Positions 41,015 to 49,196 of a DNA stretch of 64,000 bases are shown here, in pieces. The DNA lies in the NCBI GenBank assembly GCA_902588835.1, contig CACIQQ010000002.1, positions 1 to 64,000 of the forward strand. The letters run 5' to 3'. Made by a program: the position numbers and the translations under genes. The notes under the pieces were generated by a model. The model did no database searches. It was not told where the DNA came from and saw only the letters and a program-made list of their open reading frames with translations. The first letter of the stretch is position 1; every line of letters starts with the position of its first letter. Origin of the DNA: an uncultured Pelagibacteraceae bacterium (GTDB lineage: Bacteria > Pseudomonadota > Alphaproteobacteria > Pelagibacterales > Pelagibacteraceae).

Positions 41015-41840
41015 GAAAAAAAAGAAAAACTTACCCAAAAAAAAGGCAAAGGCTCTATTAAAAAAATCTAAACCAACTAAAATTAAAAACAAAATCGGGA
41101 GACCCAAATTAAAACAATTAAATAAAAGTTCTTTGAAAGAAAAATCCAAGGTAAATTTATCCAAACCAAAAAATACTGAAAATTTACGTCTTACTAAAAG
41201 CCAAGACCAAAAACCTGAAATAGTAAAAATTAAAAAACAGGAGACAGAGAAAAAACAATTTAAACCTAAAGATTATATCGTTTACCCGAAACATGGTGTA
41301 GGTCAAATTTTATCAGTAAGCTCAAAAACAATAGGTGGTATAGACGTGCAATGTTATGATATTAAATTTGAAAAAGATAAAGCTGTAGGATTGTTGCCAA
41401 TAAATAAGCAGTCACACTTGAGACCACTATCCACAATCAACCAAGTTAATAAATCTATCTCAATTTTAAAAGGTAAACCAAAAATAAAAAGATCGATGTG
41501 GAGTAGAAGAGCTCAAGAATATGAGCAAAAAATTACATCTGGAAAAATCTATGAATTGGCTGAGGTAGTAAGGGATTTAAATAAAGGTGATGATATTATG
41601 ATTGATCAATCATACAGTGAAAGACAATTATTTGAAAAAGCTTATGAGAGAATTTTAACAGAATTCCAAATAATATTGAATCTATCTCTTGAAGATACCC
41701 AAAAAAAGCTCGATAAAGCATTAAAGAGAAATCTAGAGAAGAGCCAACAAAACTTAGAAAAAAAAACACCAACTAGCCCACAACAAAGCCAAGATACTGA
41801 AGAACCAGAGAATTTAGAAAACGTTTCAGAAGAAGAGTAA
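40971..41840 (+). CDS. carD: CarD-family transcription regulator with charged N- and C-terminal extensions
   Basis: Residues about 98-255 are a CarD/CdnL domain: the Tudor-like RNA polymerase interaction module ([17 protein letters not shown]) and the helical C-terminal part ([35 protein letters not shown]). It is known to stabilise open promoter complexes. About 95 residues of Lys-rich sequence precede it and an acidic Gln/Glu tail ends it ([13 protein letters not shown]), longer than the usual 165-175-residue alphaproteobacterial CarD. The only ATG gives 44 bp overlap with fdxA; the nearest alternative is TTG at 41133, which would remove 54 residues of the extension. A strong terminator follows. 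Confidence 0.9.
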   Translation: MKKINLKSILKKTFKKKKKNLPKKKAKALLKKSKPTKIKNKIGRPKLKQLNKSSLKEKSKVNLSKPKNTENLRLTKSQDQKPEIVKIKKQETEKKQFKPKDYIVYPKHGVGQILSVSSKTIGGIDVQCYDIKFEKDKAVGLLPINKQSHLRPLSTINQVNKSISILKGKPKIKRSMWSRRAQEYEQKITSGKIYELAEVVRDLNKGDDIMIDQSYSERQLFEKAYERILTEFQIILNLSLEDTQKKLDKALKRNLEKSQQNLEKKTPTSPQQSQDTEEPENLENVSEEE

Positions 41841-41842
41841 AA

Positions 41843-41881
41843 AAAAACGCTTCTCACACAAACGTTATGAGAAGCGTTTTT
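41843..41881. terminator. Bidirectional factor-independent terminator between carD and the Lys/Arg mini-gene
   Basis: AAAAACGCTTCTCA (41843-41856) and TGAGAAGCGTTTTT (41868-41881) form a perfect 14-bp stem with an 11-nt loop. The T-run serves carD on the plus strand; the A-run on the other side serves the convergent mini-gene on the minus strand. It begins 3 bp after the carD stop. Confidence 0.93.
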
Positions 41882-41893
41882 AAAAAAGAAAAC

Positions 41894-41965
41894 TTATCTT
41901 CTTCTTCTTCTTTTTTTTGCTTTTTTCTTAGCTTTTTTCTTAGCTTTTTTTCTTCGTTTAGCCAT
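41894..41965 (-). CDS. 23-residue Lys/Arg-rich mini-protein
   Basis: A 24-codon frame starts MAKRRKKAKKKAKKKA and ends in five Arg: 11 Lys, 7 Arg, 4 Ala, 1 Met. The start has a good Shine-Dalgarno sequence (GGGAG, 8 nt before ATG), an upstream TTGACA -35 box, a 5' leader hairpin and a strong terminator downstream, so it is a complete small transcription unit. The composition suggests binding to nucleic acid, ribosome or polyphosphate; analogies are the AKKKA repeats of histone H1-like proteins and the very small basic ribosomal peptides such as Thx. I do not recognise a named family. It is convergent with carD. Confidence 0.7.
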   Translation of the reverse strand: MAKRRKKAKKKAKKKAKKRRRRR

Positions 41966-41983
41966 CTTTAGCTCCCTGTTGTT

Positions 41984-42041
41984 ACGAATCTTTTTGATTC
42001 GTTATAACTTAATTTTTAAATATTTTCTTTTGTTATGTCAA
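41984..42041 (-). promoter_or_regulatory. Promoter and leader hairpin of the Lys/Arg mini-gene
   Basis: On the minus strand, TTGACA (42041-42036) is a perfect -35 box; 17 bp later TAAAAA (42018-42013) is a weak -10. The transcript would start near 42006 and begin with a stem ACGAATC/GATTCGT closed by loop AAAAA (42002-41984). The Shine-Dalgarno GGGAG and ATG follow. Confidence 0.5.
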
Positions 42042-42163
42042 ACATTTAATTAGTTATAAATTGATTCATCAACGAAGTAAAAAATTAAATTTAATTTTAG
42101 AAATGTTAAATGTTAAAAAAGAATAGTGTTTATGCGCATTATAATCAACTTTATTTGTTAAAT

Positions 42164-43852
42164 TTAATAAAGTTTTTCTAAATCTTTTTTATATTTTTCT
42201 AAAATTTTTTTTCTTTTTAATTTTAAAGTTGGTGTTAACATTCCATTTTCAATTGTAAATTCCTCTTTAATTATTTTTATTTTTTTAACTTTTTCTATTG
42301 TTTGCAAGTTTTTATTTAAATTTTCGATGTATAAATTAATTTCCGATCTATTTTCTTCGTTATCACTTACAATTAATGCAACTAAATATGTTTTTTTATC
42401 TCCATAAACTAAACTTTGTTTAATTTTTTCATTTAAACAAAGTAAATTTTCAATTTTAGATGGAGAAATGTTGTCACCACCTAAATTTACAATGATTTCT
42501 TTTTTTCTATCAGTTATTTTCAAGTTTCCCTCTTTAGTAAACTCTCCAATATCACCTGTATGCAACCATCCTTCTTTTAAAACTTCATTGGTTTCATCTT
42601 TTTTATTCCAATATCCAAGCATAACGTTTTCCCCTTTTACTAATATTTCACCATCGTTTGAAATTTTAACTTCATTGGTTTTAAATGGAGGTCCTACAGT
42701 CTCAATTTGAATATTTCCTGGAACGTTACAGCTAACGACTGGAGAAGCTTCAGTCAGTCCATATCCTTGTAATGTGGGTAAACCAATAGAATTAAGAAAT
42801 TCTCCAATTTTTTGGTCAAGAGCACCACCACCTGAAACAAAAGCTTGTAACTCTCCACCAAACTGTTTTTTGATCTTTTTCCTGACTAAAATTTCACACA
42901 AAAAATTAGATATTTTTTCACCAAAATTTAGGTTTTCTTTTTTAAGTTTTTTTGTGCCAAGTTTAAGGGTGTTCGTTATTAATCTTTTTTTTAAACCCTC
43001 CATTTTAGAAAAATTTAAAGAAATTTTGTTATATAAATTTTGATAAAATCTTGGAACAGCGGTCATGATGGTTGGTTTCGCCACTGACATGTTAGGAATA
43101 AGTTTATCTAGACTTTCAGCATAATAAACTTTTGCTCCCAGAGAAATTTGAACGAATTGAACAGTATGTTCATACGAATGTGAAAGAGGTAACCATGTCA
43201 AAAAAACCGGTTTTTTCTTTTTGACAATAGAAGCCAATATTTCTAAAGCTCCCTCGCAATTTGAGAGAATTCCACCATGACTTAACATTACTCCTTTTGG
43301 TTTACCTGTCGTACCAGAGGTATAGATTATACAAGCTAAGTCATTTCTTTTTATTTTATCGTTATAACTTTTATTAGTAAGATTTGTTTTTTTGAATATT
43401 TCTGAAAAGTTTTCAATTTCATTTGTTAATTCATCAATAGAAATTATCTTAATCTTGTCATTTAAAAATTTTTCTATTTTTTCATATTGTAATTTATTTG
43501 AAACTATACAAACCTTTGGTCCACAATCATTAATTATATATTCATAGTCTGAGTCTGAGTAAGTGGTAAATAATGGCACTGTTACACCTCCAGAATTCAT
43601 TATTGCAATATCAGCAATTAACCATTGTGGTCTATTCTCAGACAATAATACACATCTGTCCCCAGGGGAAATATAGTCTTGTAGAAAAGTTGTTAAGCTT
43701 TTAATTTTTAATGTTACTTCATTCCAATTTAACGAAGAGTTTTTATCTTTTGAACTTAATCCAAATAAAAAAGGAGGACCTTTTTTGTTTTTAATTTCAT
43801 CGTATTTTTTGAAATAAAGTTCTACTAAACTATTTATGTTTTCTATTTTCAT
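42164..43852 (-). CDS. Long-chain acyl-CoA synthetase (AMP-forming)
   Basis: The 562-residue ANL-superfamily enzyme has the P-loop-like YTSGTTGKPKGVMLSHGG, GYGLTEASPVVS, the adenylate motif GWLHTGDIGEF and the hinge ITDRKKEIIVNLGGDNISP. It activates fatty acids to acyl-CoA through an acyl-AMP. Chain-length preference is not readable. The start lies 4 bp from the tRNA-Leu 3' end. The 198-bp region 41966-42163 downstream contains only the mini-gene leader. Confidence 0.93.
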   Translation of the reverse strand: MKIENINSLVELYFKKYDEIKNKKGPPFLFGLSSKDKNSSLNWNEVTLKIKSLTTFLQDYISPGDRCVLLSENRPQWLIADIAIMNSGGVTVPLFTTYSDSDYEYIINDCGPKVCIVSNKLQYEKIEKFLNDKIKIISIDELTNEIENFSEIFKKTNLTNKSYNDKIKRNDLACIIYTSGTTGKPKGVMLSHGGILSNCEGALEILASIVKKKKPVFLTWLPLSHSYEHTVQFVQISLGAKVYYAESLDKLIPNMSVAKPTIMTAVPRFYQNLYNKISLNFSKMEGLKKRLITNTLKLGTKKLKKENLNFGEKISNFLCEILVRKKIKKQFGGELQAFVSGGGALDQKIGEFLNSIGLPTLQGYGLTEASPVVSCNVPGNIQIETVGPPFKTNEVKISNDGEILVKGENVMLGYWNKKDETNEVLKEGWLHTGDIGEFTKEGNLKITDRKKEIIVNLGGDNISPSKIENLLCLNEKIKQSLVYGDKKTYLVALIVSDNEENRSEINLYIENLNKNLQTIEKVKKIKIIKEEFTIENGMLTPTLKLKRKKILEKYKKDLEKLY

Positions 43853-43856
43853 AAAA

Positions 43857-43943
43857 TGGTGGGCAAAGAGAGAATCGAACTCTCACAGTATTGCTACTAT
43901 TGGATTTTGAGTCCAACGCGTCTACCAGTTCCGCCATTCGCCC
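43857..43943 (-). tRNA. tRNA-Leu (anticodon CAA)
   Basis: The reverse complement is an 87-nt class II tRNA with encoded CCA. Acceptor GGGCGAA pairs with TTTGCCC (one G-U), discriminator A. Anticodon stem TTGGA/TCCAA encloses CTCAAAA, anticodon CAA. The long variable arm and GAGTTCGATTC T-arm are present. Confidence 0.97.
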
Positions 43944-43992
43944 AATATTAATAATTTCATTTTTATAATTATAGTATAAAAACAAATTTAGT

Positions 43993-44601
43993 ATGTTTAA
44001 AGAAATATATAGAAAATCAATTGAATTAGCAGGTCATAAAAAATCAAAATTTTTTCTAGGTTTTATCTCATTCATCGAAAGTTTTATATTTCCAATACCA
44101 CCAGACGTTTTTATTATACCAATGACTATTGCTAAGAGAGCTCAGTGGATTAGAATTGCACTAATTGCTACCATTGGATCTGTTTTAGGAGCATGCCTTG
44201 GATATTTTATTGGTTACGTTTTTTTTAACGAGATTGGTGTAAAAATATTTGAATTATACGGTGTTGATAATGCTAATTTTTTAAAAGATAAAATGTCCTC
44301 AGAAGGTGGCGTAATAGCTTGGGTAACTTTATTGGCTATTGCTGGTTTCACGCCTGTACCATTTAAATTACTCACTATTACAAGTGGATTTGTACACTTC
44401 AATTTTTTCTATTTTGTTATTGTATCTTTATTAACAAGAGGTTCTAGATTTTTTTTAATAGCATTTTTAATTGGAAATTTTGGACCTACTATGAAGAAAA
44501 TAATTGAAAAAAAACTAGTTACAGTTTCAATAATAATATCTGTTATTTTAGTAATAGTTGCTTACTTAGTATATAATTTCTTAATAAAATTTACATCCTA
44601 G
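43993..44601 (+). CDS. YqaA/DedA-related VTT-domain membrane protein
   Basis: The 202-residue membrane protein has the family blocks ESFIFPIPPDVFIIPM, GSVLGACLGYFIGY and GFTPVPFKLLTITSG, with four to five hydrophobic helices and a C-terminal anchor. DedA/VTT proteins affect lipid scrambling or carrier-lipid recycling and membrane homeostasis; the activity of the YqaA branch is not established. The stop is immediately followed by the dsbB start. Confidence 0.85.
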   Translation: MFKEIYRKSIELAGHKKSKFFLGFISFIESFIFPIPPDVFIIPMTIAKRAQWIRIALIATIGSVLGACLGYFIGYVFFNEIGVKIFELYGVDNANFLKDKMSSEGGVIAWVTLLAIAGFTPVPFKLLTITSGFVHFNFFYFVIVSLLTRGSRFFLIAFLIGNFGPTMKKIIEKKLVTVSIIISVILVIVAYLVYNFLIKFTS

Positions 44602-45078
44602 ATGGTCTTAGAAAAAAAATTTAAGATATTTTATTTGTTTATTATATTGCTGTGTGTGACTTCGATATTTTACGCATTTTTTGTAGAATTTTTTTTGGGA
44701 TATAAACCATGTATTTTATGCAAGTATCAAAGAGTGCCTTATGCTCTTGGTTTGATAATTGGATTTTATGGTTTTTTTAAACCTTCAAATACAAAAATAT
44801 GCATCTATATATTTTTAACCTTTTTAATAAGCATGATATTATCTGGATACCATGTTGGTATTGAACAAGAATTATACCAATCAATTTTTAATTGTTCAGA
44901 CGATAATTTAAGTATTTTGGAAGAGGGTAAATTGCTTGAAAGTTTAAGTGTTATAAATCCTGACTGTAGAAATGTAAATTTTGCTGTATTTGGAGTATCG
45001 CTTGCGACTTTAAATTTTGTATTATCATTTGTAATTTCTTCATTTTCTTATTATTTGTATTCTTATGCAAAAAACTAA
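44602..45078 (+). CDS. dsbB: Disulfide bond formation protein DsbB
   Basis: The 158-residue four-helix membrane protein has the first redox pair in PCILCKYQR (CxxC, near residues 37-40) and a second periplasmic Cys pair in NCSDDNL and PDCRNVN. It reoxidises DsbA with ubiquinone as electron acceptor. It is adjacent to YqaA and overlaps the COQ7 gene by 14 bp; the latter makes ubiquinone, the DsbB electron acceptor. Confidence 0.9.
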   Translation: MVLEKKFKIFYLFIILLCVTSIFYAFFVEFFLGYKPCILCKYQRVPYALGLIIGFYGFFKPSNTKICIYIFLTFLISMILSGYHVGIEQELYQSIFNCSDDNLSILEEGKLLESLSVINPDCRNVNFAVFGVSLATLNFVLSFVISSFSYYLYSYAKN

Positions 45079-45598
45079 TAAACAAAAATTAGAAGAATTC
45101 ATTAGAGTTGATCACGCTGGGGAAAGAGGAGCGATCAAAATTTACGAAGGTCAGCTATTAGCATTGAATACGATAATTAAAGACGAGACCTTAAAAAAAA
45201 AGATTGAAGACATGAAAAAACACGAAGATGAACACTGTTCATTTTTTGAAAATGAGATTAAAAAAAGGAATATAAGTCCAACTAAATTTTTACCTTTATG
45301 GGACCTTTTAGGATTGGGTCTTGGGTTTGGAAGTACAATATTAGGAAAAAAGGCTGCCATGCTTTGCACTGCGTCTGTAGAGGAAGTAATTGATGAACAT
45401 TACCTAAACCAAATTAACCAGATAAAAGACGATGAAAAGAAATTAAGAGAAAAAATTAAAAAATTCAGACAGGATGAAATTGATCATAAAGATATCGCAT
45501 ACGAAGAAGGAGCAACGAAAAAAGGTTTATACTCTGTTATGGACAAAGTAATAAAAACTGGATCAAGAATAGCGATCAATATTTCTGAAAAAATCTAA
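45065..45598 (+). CDS. coq7: Demethoxyubiquinone hydroxylase (COQ7)
   Basis: The 177-residue di-iron protein has the ligand motifs EFIRVDHAGERGA, KKHEDEHCSFF, SVEEVIDEHY and RQDEIDHKDIAYEEGA, i.e. two E...ExxH sets on a four-helix bundle. It adds the C6 hydroxyl in ubiquinone synthesis and is peripheral to the membrane. It is the oxygen-dependent COQ7 type common in Alphaproteobacteria and mitochondria. Confidence 0.95.
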   Translation: MQKTNKQKLEEFIRVDHAGERGAIKIYEGQLLALNTIIKDETLKKKIEDMKKHEDEHCSFFENEIKKRNISPTKFLPLWDLLGLGLGFGSTILGKKAAMLCTASVEEVIDEHYLNQINQIKDDEKKLREKIKKFRQDEIDHKDIAYEEGATKKGLYSVMDKVIKTGSRIAINISEKI

Positions 45599-45599
45599 T

Positions 45600-46166
45600 T
45601 TAAGGTTCTAATTCAACATCCCAATATAGATAATCCATCCAACTTTTATGAAGGAAATTCGGAGGAAAATTTTTTCCATTTCTGTGTAGATCTTCAGTTG
45701 ATGGTTGATAAGGCATTTTGCTCAAAGTCATACCTGATTTTGAAAGCAGTCTTCCACCTTTTTTAACATTGCAAGATGAACATGCAGTTACTACGTTATC
45801 CCAATTAGTTTTTCCACCTTTTGATCTAGGTAATAAATGGTCAAAAGTTAATTCTTTGTTGCTTCCACAATACTGACAAGAAAATTTATCTCTTAGAAAA
45901 ACATTAAATCTTGTAAAATTTGGATTTGACATTGGTTTAATATAACTTTTCAATGCAATCACACTTGGAAGTTTCATACTAAACGAAGGGCTTCTAATTA
46001 CTCTATCGTAATAACTAACAATAGAAACCCTATTTAAAAAAACTGATTTAATAGAATCTTGCCAGCTCCATAATGACAATGGATAATAACTTAATGGTCT
46101 ATAGTCTGCATTTAAAACAAGTGCAGGACACTTTTCTAAAGACATATTATCACTATTTAACATCAT
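45600..46166 (-). CDS. HNH endonuclease family protein
   Basis: The 188-residue protein has a conserved N-terminal block (PALVLNADYRPLSYYPLSLWSW) and a C-terminal HNH domain: FSCQYCGS, TFDHLLPRSKGG, NWDNVVTACSSCN. Two CxxC pairs bind structural zinc. This lone chromosomal HNH protein type is common in Alphaproteobacteria; its substrate is unknown and it need not be a mobile homing enzyme. A second in-frame ATG seven codons on (46145) may be the start. Confidence 0.87.
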   Translation of the reverse strand: MMLNSDNMSLEKCPALVLNADYRPLSYYPLSLWSWQDSIKSVFLNRVSIVSYYDRVIRSPSFSMKLPSVIALKSYIKPMSNPNFTRFNVFLRDKFSCQYCGSNKELTFDHLLPRSKGGKTNWDNVVTACSSCNVKKGGRLLSKSGMTLSKMPYQPSTEDLHRNGKNFPPNFLHKSWMDYLYWDVELEP

Positions 46167-46223
46167 AAATTTTTAATAAGTTAACCTAAAAAATATTTTA
46201 ATTCAATGGGTCAATTAATTAAA

Positions 46224-46883
46224 CTAAGAATTTATATTAAATATCTTTTTTAAAAAAGTCAGGCCCAAACTAGACGCTTCAACAGGTATGTTGTGACCAC
46301 ATCCCTTTAACATTTTCGTTGTTATATCAATTTTATTTCTCTCAAAAAAATCTTTCGCCTCTAATAAATTCACAGGTGGCACAATTTCATCTTGATCTCC
46401 GTGAATTAATAATGTAGAAGGTCTCGATAAAATTCTGTTACCCAATTCATTTCTGTTAATTATTTTTCCTGAAAATCCTATAATCCCTGCAAATTTTTCT
46501 TTCTCAGATAATCCAACGTTAATTGACATCATACATCCTTGGCTAAAGCCCGATAAACAAATATTTGAATTGTGCAAATTATATTTAGTCTTAATTTCTT
46601 CTATGAATTTTTTTAATATTTTCTCACTTTCTAAAGCTTTTTCGGTAATATATTTTTCATCTTCGGTGTTTAAATCAAACCATTCATAACCCATAGGATT
46701 AATAGAACATTTTTCAGGTCCATTTGGACAAATAAAAAGAGTGTTTGGTAGAAATCTCTTCCAGTTAATTGTGAGTGCAGCTATGTCATTTCCATCCCCA
46801 CCATAACCATGTAATAAAATTACTACATTATTGATCTTTTCGCCCACTGGCTTAATCATTTTAGCATCTAGACAAAATGTCAT
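46224..46883 (-). CDS. Carboxylesterase/phospholipase-type alpha/beta hydrolase
   Basis: The 219-residue hydrolase has LLHGYGGDGND (oxyanion), SGFSQGCMMSIN (GxSxG nucleophile), HGDQDEIVPP (acid) and GCGHNIP (His), the set typical of the phospholipase/carboxylesterase (YpfH/Est) family. It hydrolyses carboxyl or thioester bonds of small or acyl substrates; the natural substrate is unknown. It is divergent from the HIG1 gene across a 51-bp gap. Confidence 0.88.
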   Translation of the reverse strand: MTFCLDAKMIKPVGEKINNVVILLHGYGGDGNDIAALTINWKRFLPNTLFICPNGPEKCSINPMGYEWFDLNTEDEKYITEKALESEKILKKFIEEIKTKYNLHNSNICLSGFSQGCMMSINVGLSEKEKFAGIIGFSGKIINRNELGNRILSRPSTLLIHGDQDEIVPPVNLLEAKDFFERNKIDITTKMLKGCGHNIPVEASSLGLTFLKKIFNINS

Positions 46884-46934
46884 TTTATAAAAAATTTTAA
46901 TTTTTTTTCTTTAAATATGTAATACATATAATTT

Positions 46935-47138
46935 ATGATTTCAGAAATATTTGTCAAAGTAAGTGCAGTAATACTTTTGGTCTCTGTAGCGGTTGTATTA
47001 ATATTAGGTATTGGTACCCTGTTTAAAGGTGGGGACACTAGCAAGAAATACTCCAATAAACTTATGCAGCTTAGGGTTCTGTTGCAGTTTGTAGCCATAA
47101 TAGTCCTGGTTTGTTTAGCATATTTTTTTAAAGATTAA
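46935..47138 (+). CDS. HIG1-domain twin-transmembrane protein
   Basis: The 67-residue protein is two hydrophobic helices joined by a basic loop (FKGGDTSKKYSNKLMQLRVLLQF), matching the bacterial HIG_1_N type, including the S-N-K-x-M-x-x-R-V-x-x-Q pattern. Mitochondrial homologues (Hig1/Rcf1) associate with cytochrome c oxidase. A respiratory role here is inference from homology. It overlaps the convergent TlpA gene by 4 bp. Confidence 0.88.
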   Translation: MISEIFVKVSAVILLVSVAVVLILGIGTLFKGGDTSKKYSNKLMQLRVLLQFVAIIVLVCLAYFFKD

Positions 47139-47665
47139 TCATAATTTAAAAGCCAGTTAACGAATTTAGGATCTTCAAAATCTATCGAACCTATAACTTT
47201 TGCAAATTCATAACCATCTTTATTGATCAAAATTGATGTTGGAATACCTCTTAAAGAAAATTTCTTGGCTAGTTTTACATCAGAGTCATAAAATATTTCA
47301 AAAGCATCAATATTTACATCTGAAAAAAACTTTCTGATCGAATTTTTGTCCTCTTGACCAATATTAATTGGTAAAATTTTAAGATTTTTAAATTTTGAAT
47401 TGTTTTGAAGATTTTGCAGAGATGGCATTTCTTCTTTGCATGGTTCGCACCAAGTAGCCCAAAAATTCAGAATTAGTAATTTGTTTTCATATTCAGATAA
47501 TGAAACATTCTTATCTTTTTCATTTTTAAATGATATTTCGCTAATTTTTTTTTTATCCTTATAAATAACTAAATTTTTTAAACTATTTAATTCTTTTGAA
47601 TCAACTATATTTGGGATAAATAATACCACTAATAAGATAAAGAACTTTAAAGTTAATAATTTCAT
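47135..47665 (-). CDS. TlpA-like thiol:disulfide reductase
   Basis: The 176-residue protein has a hydrophobic signal or anchor (residues 3-21), then a thioredoxin fold with active site ATWCEPCKEEMP and cis-Pro in RGIPTSILI. It likely acts in the periplasm, reducing disulfides for cytochrome c or oxidase copper-site maturation. It is divergent from argH with only 23 bp between starts, so promoters must overlap the coding regions. Confidence 0.9.
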   Translation of the reverse strand: MKLLTLKFFILLVVLFIPNIVDSKELNSLKNLVIYKDKKKISEISFKNEKDKNVSLSEYENKLLILNFWATWCEPCKEEMPSLQNLQNNSKFKNLKILPINIGQEDKNSIRKFFSDVNIDAFEIFYDSDVKLAKKFSLRGIPTSILINKDGYEFAKVIGSIDFEDPKFVNWLLNYD

Positions 47666-47688
47666 ATAAAGTAGTATAGTTACATATC

Positions 47689-49083
47689 ATGAGTCAAAAT
47701 AAAAACAATAATACAGTTTGGAACACTAGAATTAAAAAAAAGACTTCAAACATTTTTAAAAAAGTTGGATCATCTATTGAGGTAGATAAAAGGTTGTACA
47801 AAGAAGATATATTAGCATCCGTTTCACATGCTGAAATGTTATACAAACAAAAGATTATAACTATCAAGATTAAGGATAAAATTTTATGGGGATTGAAAAG
47901 AATCCAAAATGAAATTGAGAAAAAAAACTTCAAATTTAACGAAAATTTAGAAGACATTCATATGAACATAGAGAATAGACTTTTTGAACTTATTGGTAAT
48001 GATGCTGGTTATTTACATTCGGCACGATCTAGAAACGATCAAGTAGTTACAGATTTAAAACTATGGTTAAAAAAATCCACAATAGAAATTGATAGTTTAT
48101 TATTAAAGCTAATAAAATCTTTGATCAAAATTTCAGAGAAAAATATATTTTCTATAATGCCAGGTTTTACTCATCTTAAAAATGCTCAACCAATTTCTTT
48201 AGCACATTATTTTTTATCAAACGTTGAAATGTTCAAAAGAGATAGATTTAGATTTTCTTCTAATATGAAAAGTTTGAACCAAAATCCTTTGGGAGCTGGT
48301 GCTTTTTCTGGAACATCTTTTAATATTGATAGATGGTATACCACTAAGAAACTAAAATTTGAGGAACCAACAAATAACTCTTTAGATACAGTTTCTGACA
48401 GAGATTTTGTTTTAGATTTTTTGTACAGTTCATCTATATGCTCAATGCATATATCAAGAATTGCAGAAGAGTTAATAATTTGGAATTCAGACCAATTTAA
48501 ATTCATTAGCTTAAAAGATAATATTGTAACAGGCTCATCGATAATGCCTCAAAAGAAGAATCCTGATACTTTGGAGTTTTTAAGAGGAAAAACTGGATCA
48601 ATTTTTGGAAATCTTTTTTCAATGTTAACAATTGTTAAAGGTTTACCAATTTCTTATTTTAAAGACTTACAAGATGATAAAGATCTAGTTTTCAGATCTT
48701 TTGATAATTTGAAAAATTGTTTAATAATTTTTGATGAAGTAATAAATGGAGTAATTGTTAACAAGAAAGTGATGTTAGATGCTGCTAAAATAGGATTCAC
48801 AACAGCAACCGATTTTGCTGATGCATTGGTTAAAAACATGAATTTTTCTTTTAGGGAAGCTTATTTGTTAACGGCTAAAGTTGTGAATTTTGCTGAAAAG
48901 AAAAATTTAGCTTTAAATGAAATTGGACATGAAGATTTAAAGAGGATTGTTCCAAAAATAAGTCCCGAAGTGATGAAAAATCTAGATTTAAGAAACTCTG
49001 TAAATTCAAAAAAATCATATGGTGGAACTTCTTTTGAAAACATAAAGAAAATGATAAGAAAACATAAAAAGGAGATAAAATGA
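47689..49083 (+). CDS. argH: Argininosuccinate lyase
   Basis: The 464-residue fumarase/aspartase-superfamily enzyme has HSARSRNDQV near the first third and the signature GSSIMPQKKNPD. It splits argininosuccinate into arginine and fumarate. Full length. It is followed by a mini-lipoprotein gene and lysA in the order usual for proteobacteria (argH-lptM-lysA). Confidence 0.97.
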   Translation: MSQNKNNNTVWNTRIKKKTSNIFKKVGSSIEVDKRLYKEDILASVSHAEMLYKQKIITIKIKDKILWGLKRIQNEIEKKNFKFNENLEDIHMNIENRLFELIGNDAGYLHSARSRNDQVVTDLKLWLKKSTIEIDSLLLKLIKSLIKISEKNIFSIMPGFTHLKNAQPISLAHYFLSNVEMFKRDRFRFSSNMKSLNQNPLGAGAFSGTSFNIDRWYTTKKLKFEEPTNNSLDTVSDRDFVLDFLYSSSICSMHISRIAEELIIWNSDQFKFISLKDNIVTGSSIMPQKKNPDTLEFLRGKTGSIFGNLFSMLTIVKGLPISYFKDLQDDKDLVFRSFDNLKNCLIIFDEVINGVIVNKKVMLDAAKIGFTTATDFADALVKNMNFSFREAYLLTAKVVNFAEKKNLALNEIGHEDLKRIVPKISPEVMKNLDLRNSVNSKKSYGGTSFENIKKMIRKHKKEIK

Positions 49084-49196
49084 AAAATATTTTTATTATT
49101 GTCGTTTTAAGTTTTTTATTAATTTCCTGTGGAAAAAAAGCAGATCCTGAATACAAAGGTTCAATTGGAACAAATAGTTTAATTCAAACATCGTAA
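49080..49196 (+). CDS. 38-residue lipoprotein, LptM-like
   Basis: Short frame with a strong Shine-Dalgarno sequence (AAGGAG, 5 nt before ATG). The peptide is a signal sequence followed by lipobox LISC (Cys17) and 21 further residues beginning CGKKADPEYKG. The position between argH and lysA is that of the small lipoprotein LptM/YifL, whose mature part normally starts CGxKGPL; that KGPL core is not kept here. LptM helps oxidative maturation of the LptD LPS translocon. It overlaps argH by 4 bp and lysA by 1 bp. Confidence 0.75.
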   Translation: MKNIFIIVVLSFLLISCGKKADPEYKGSIGTNSLIQTS

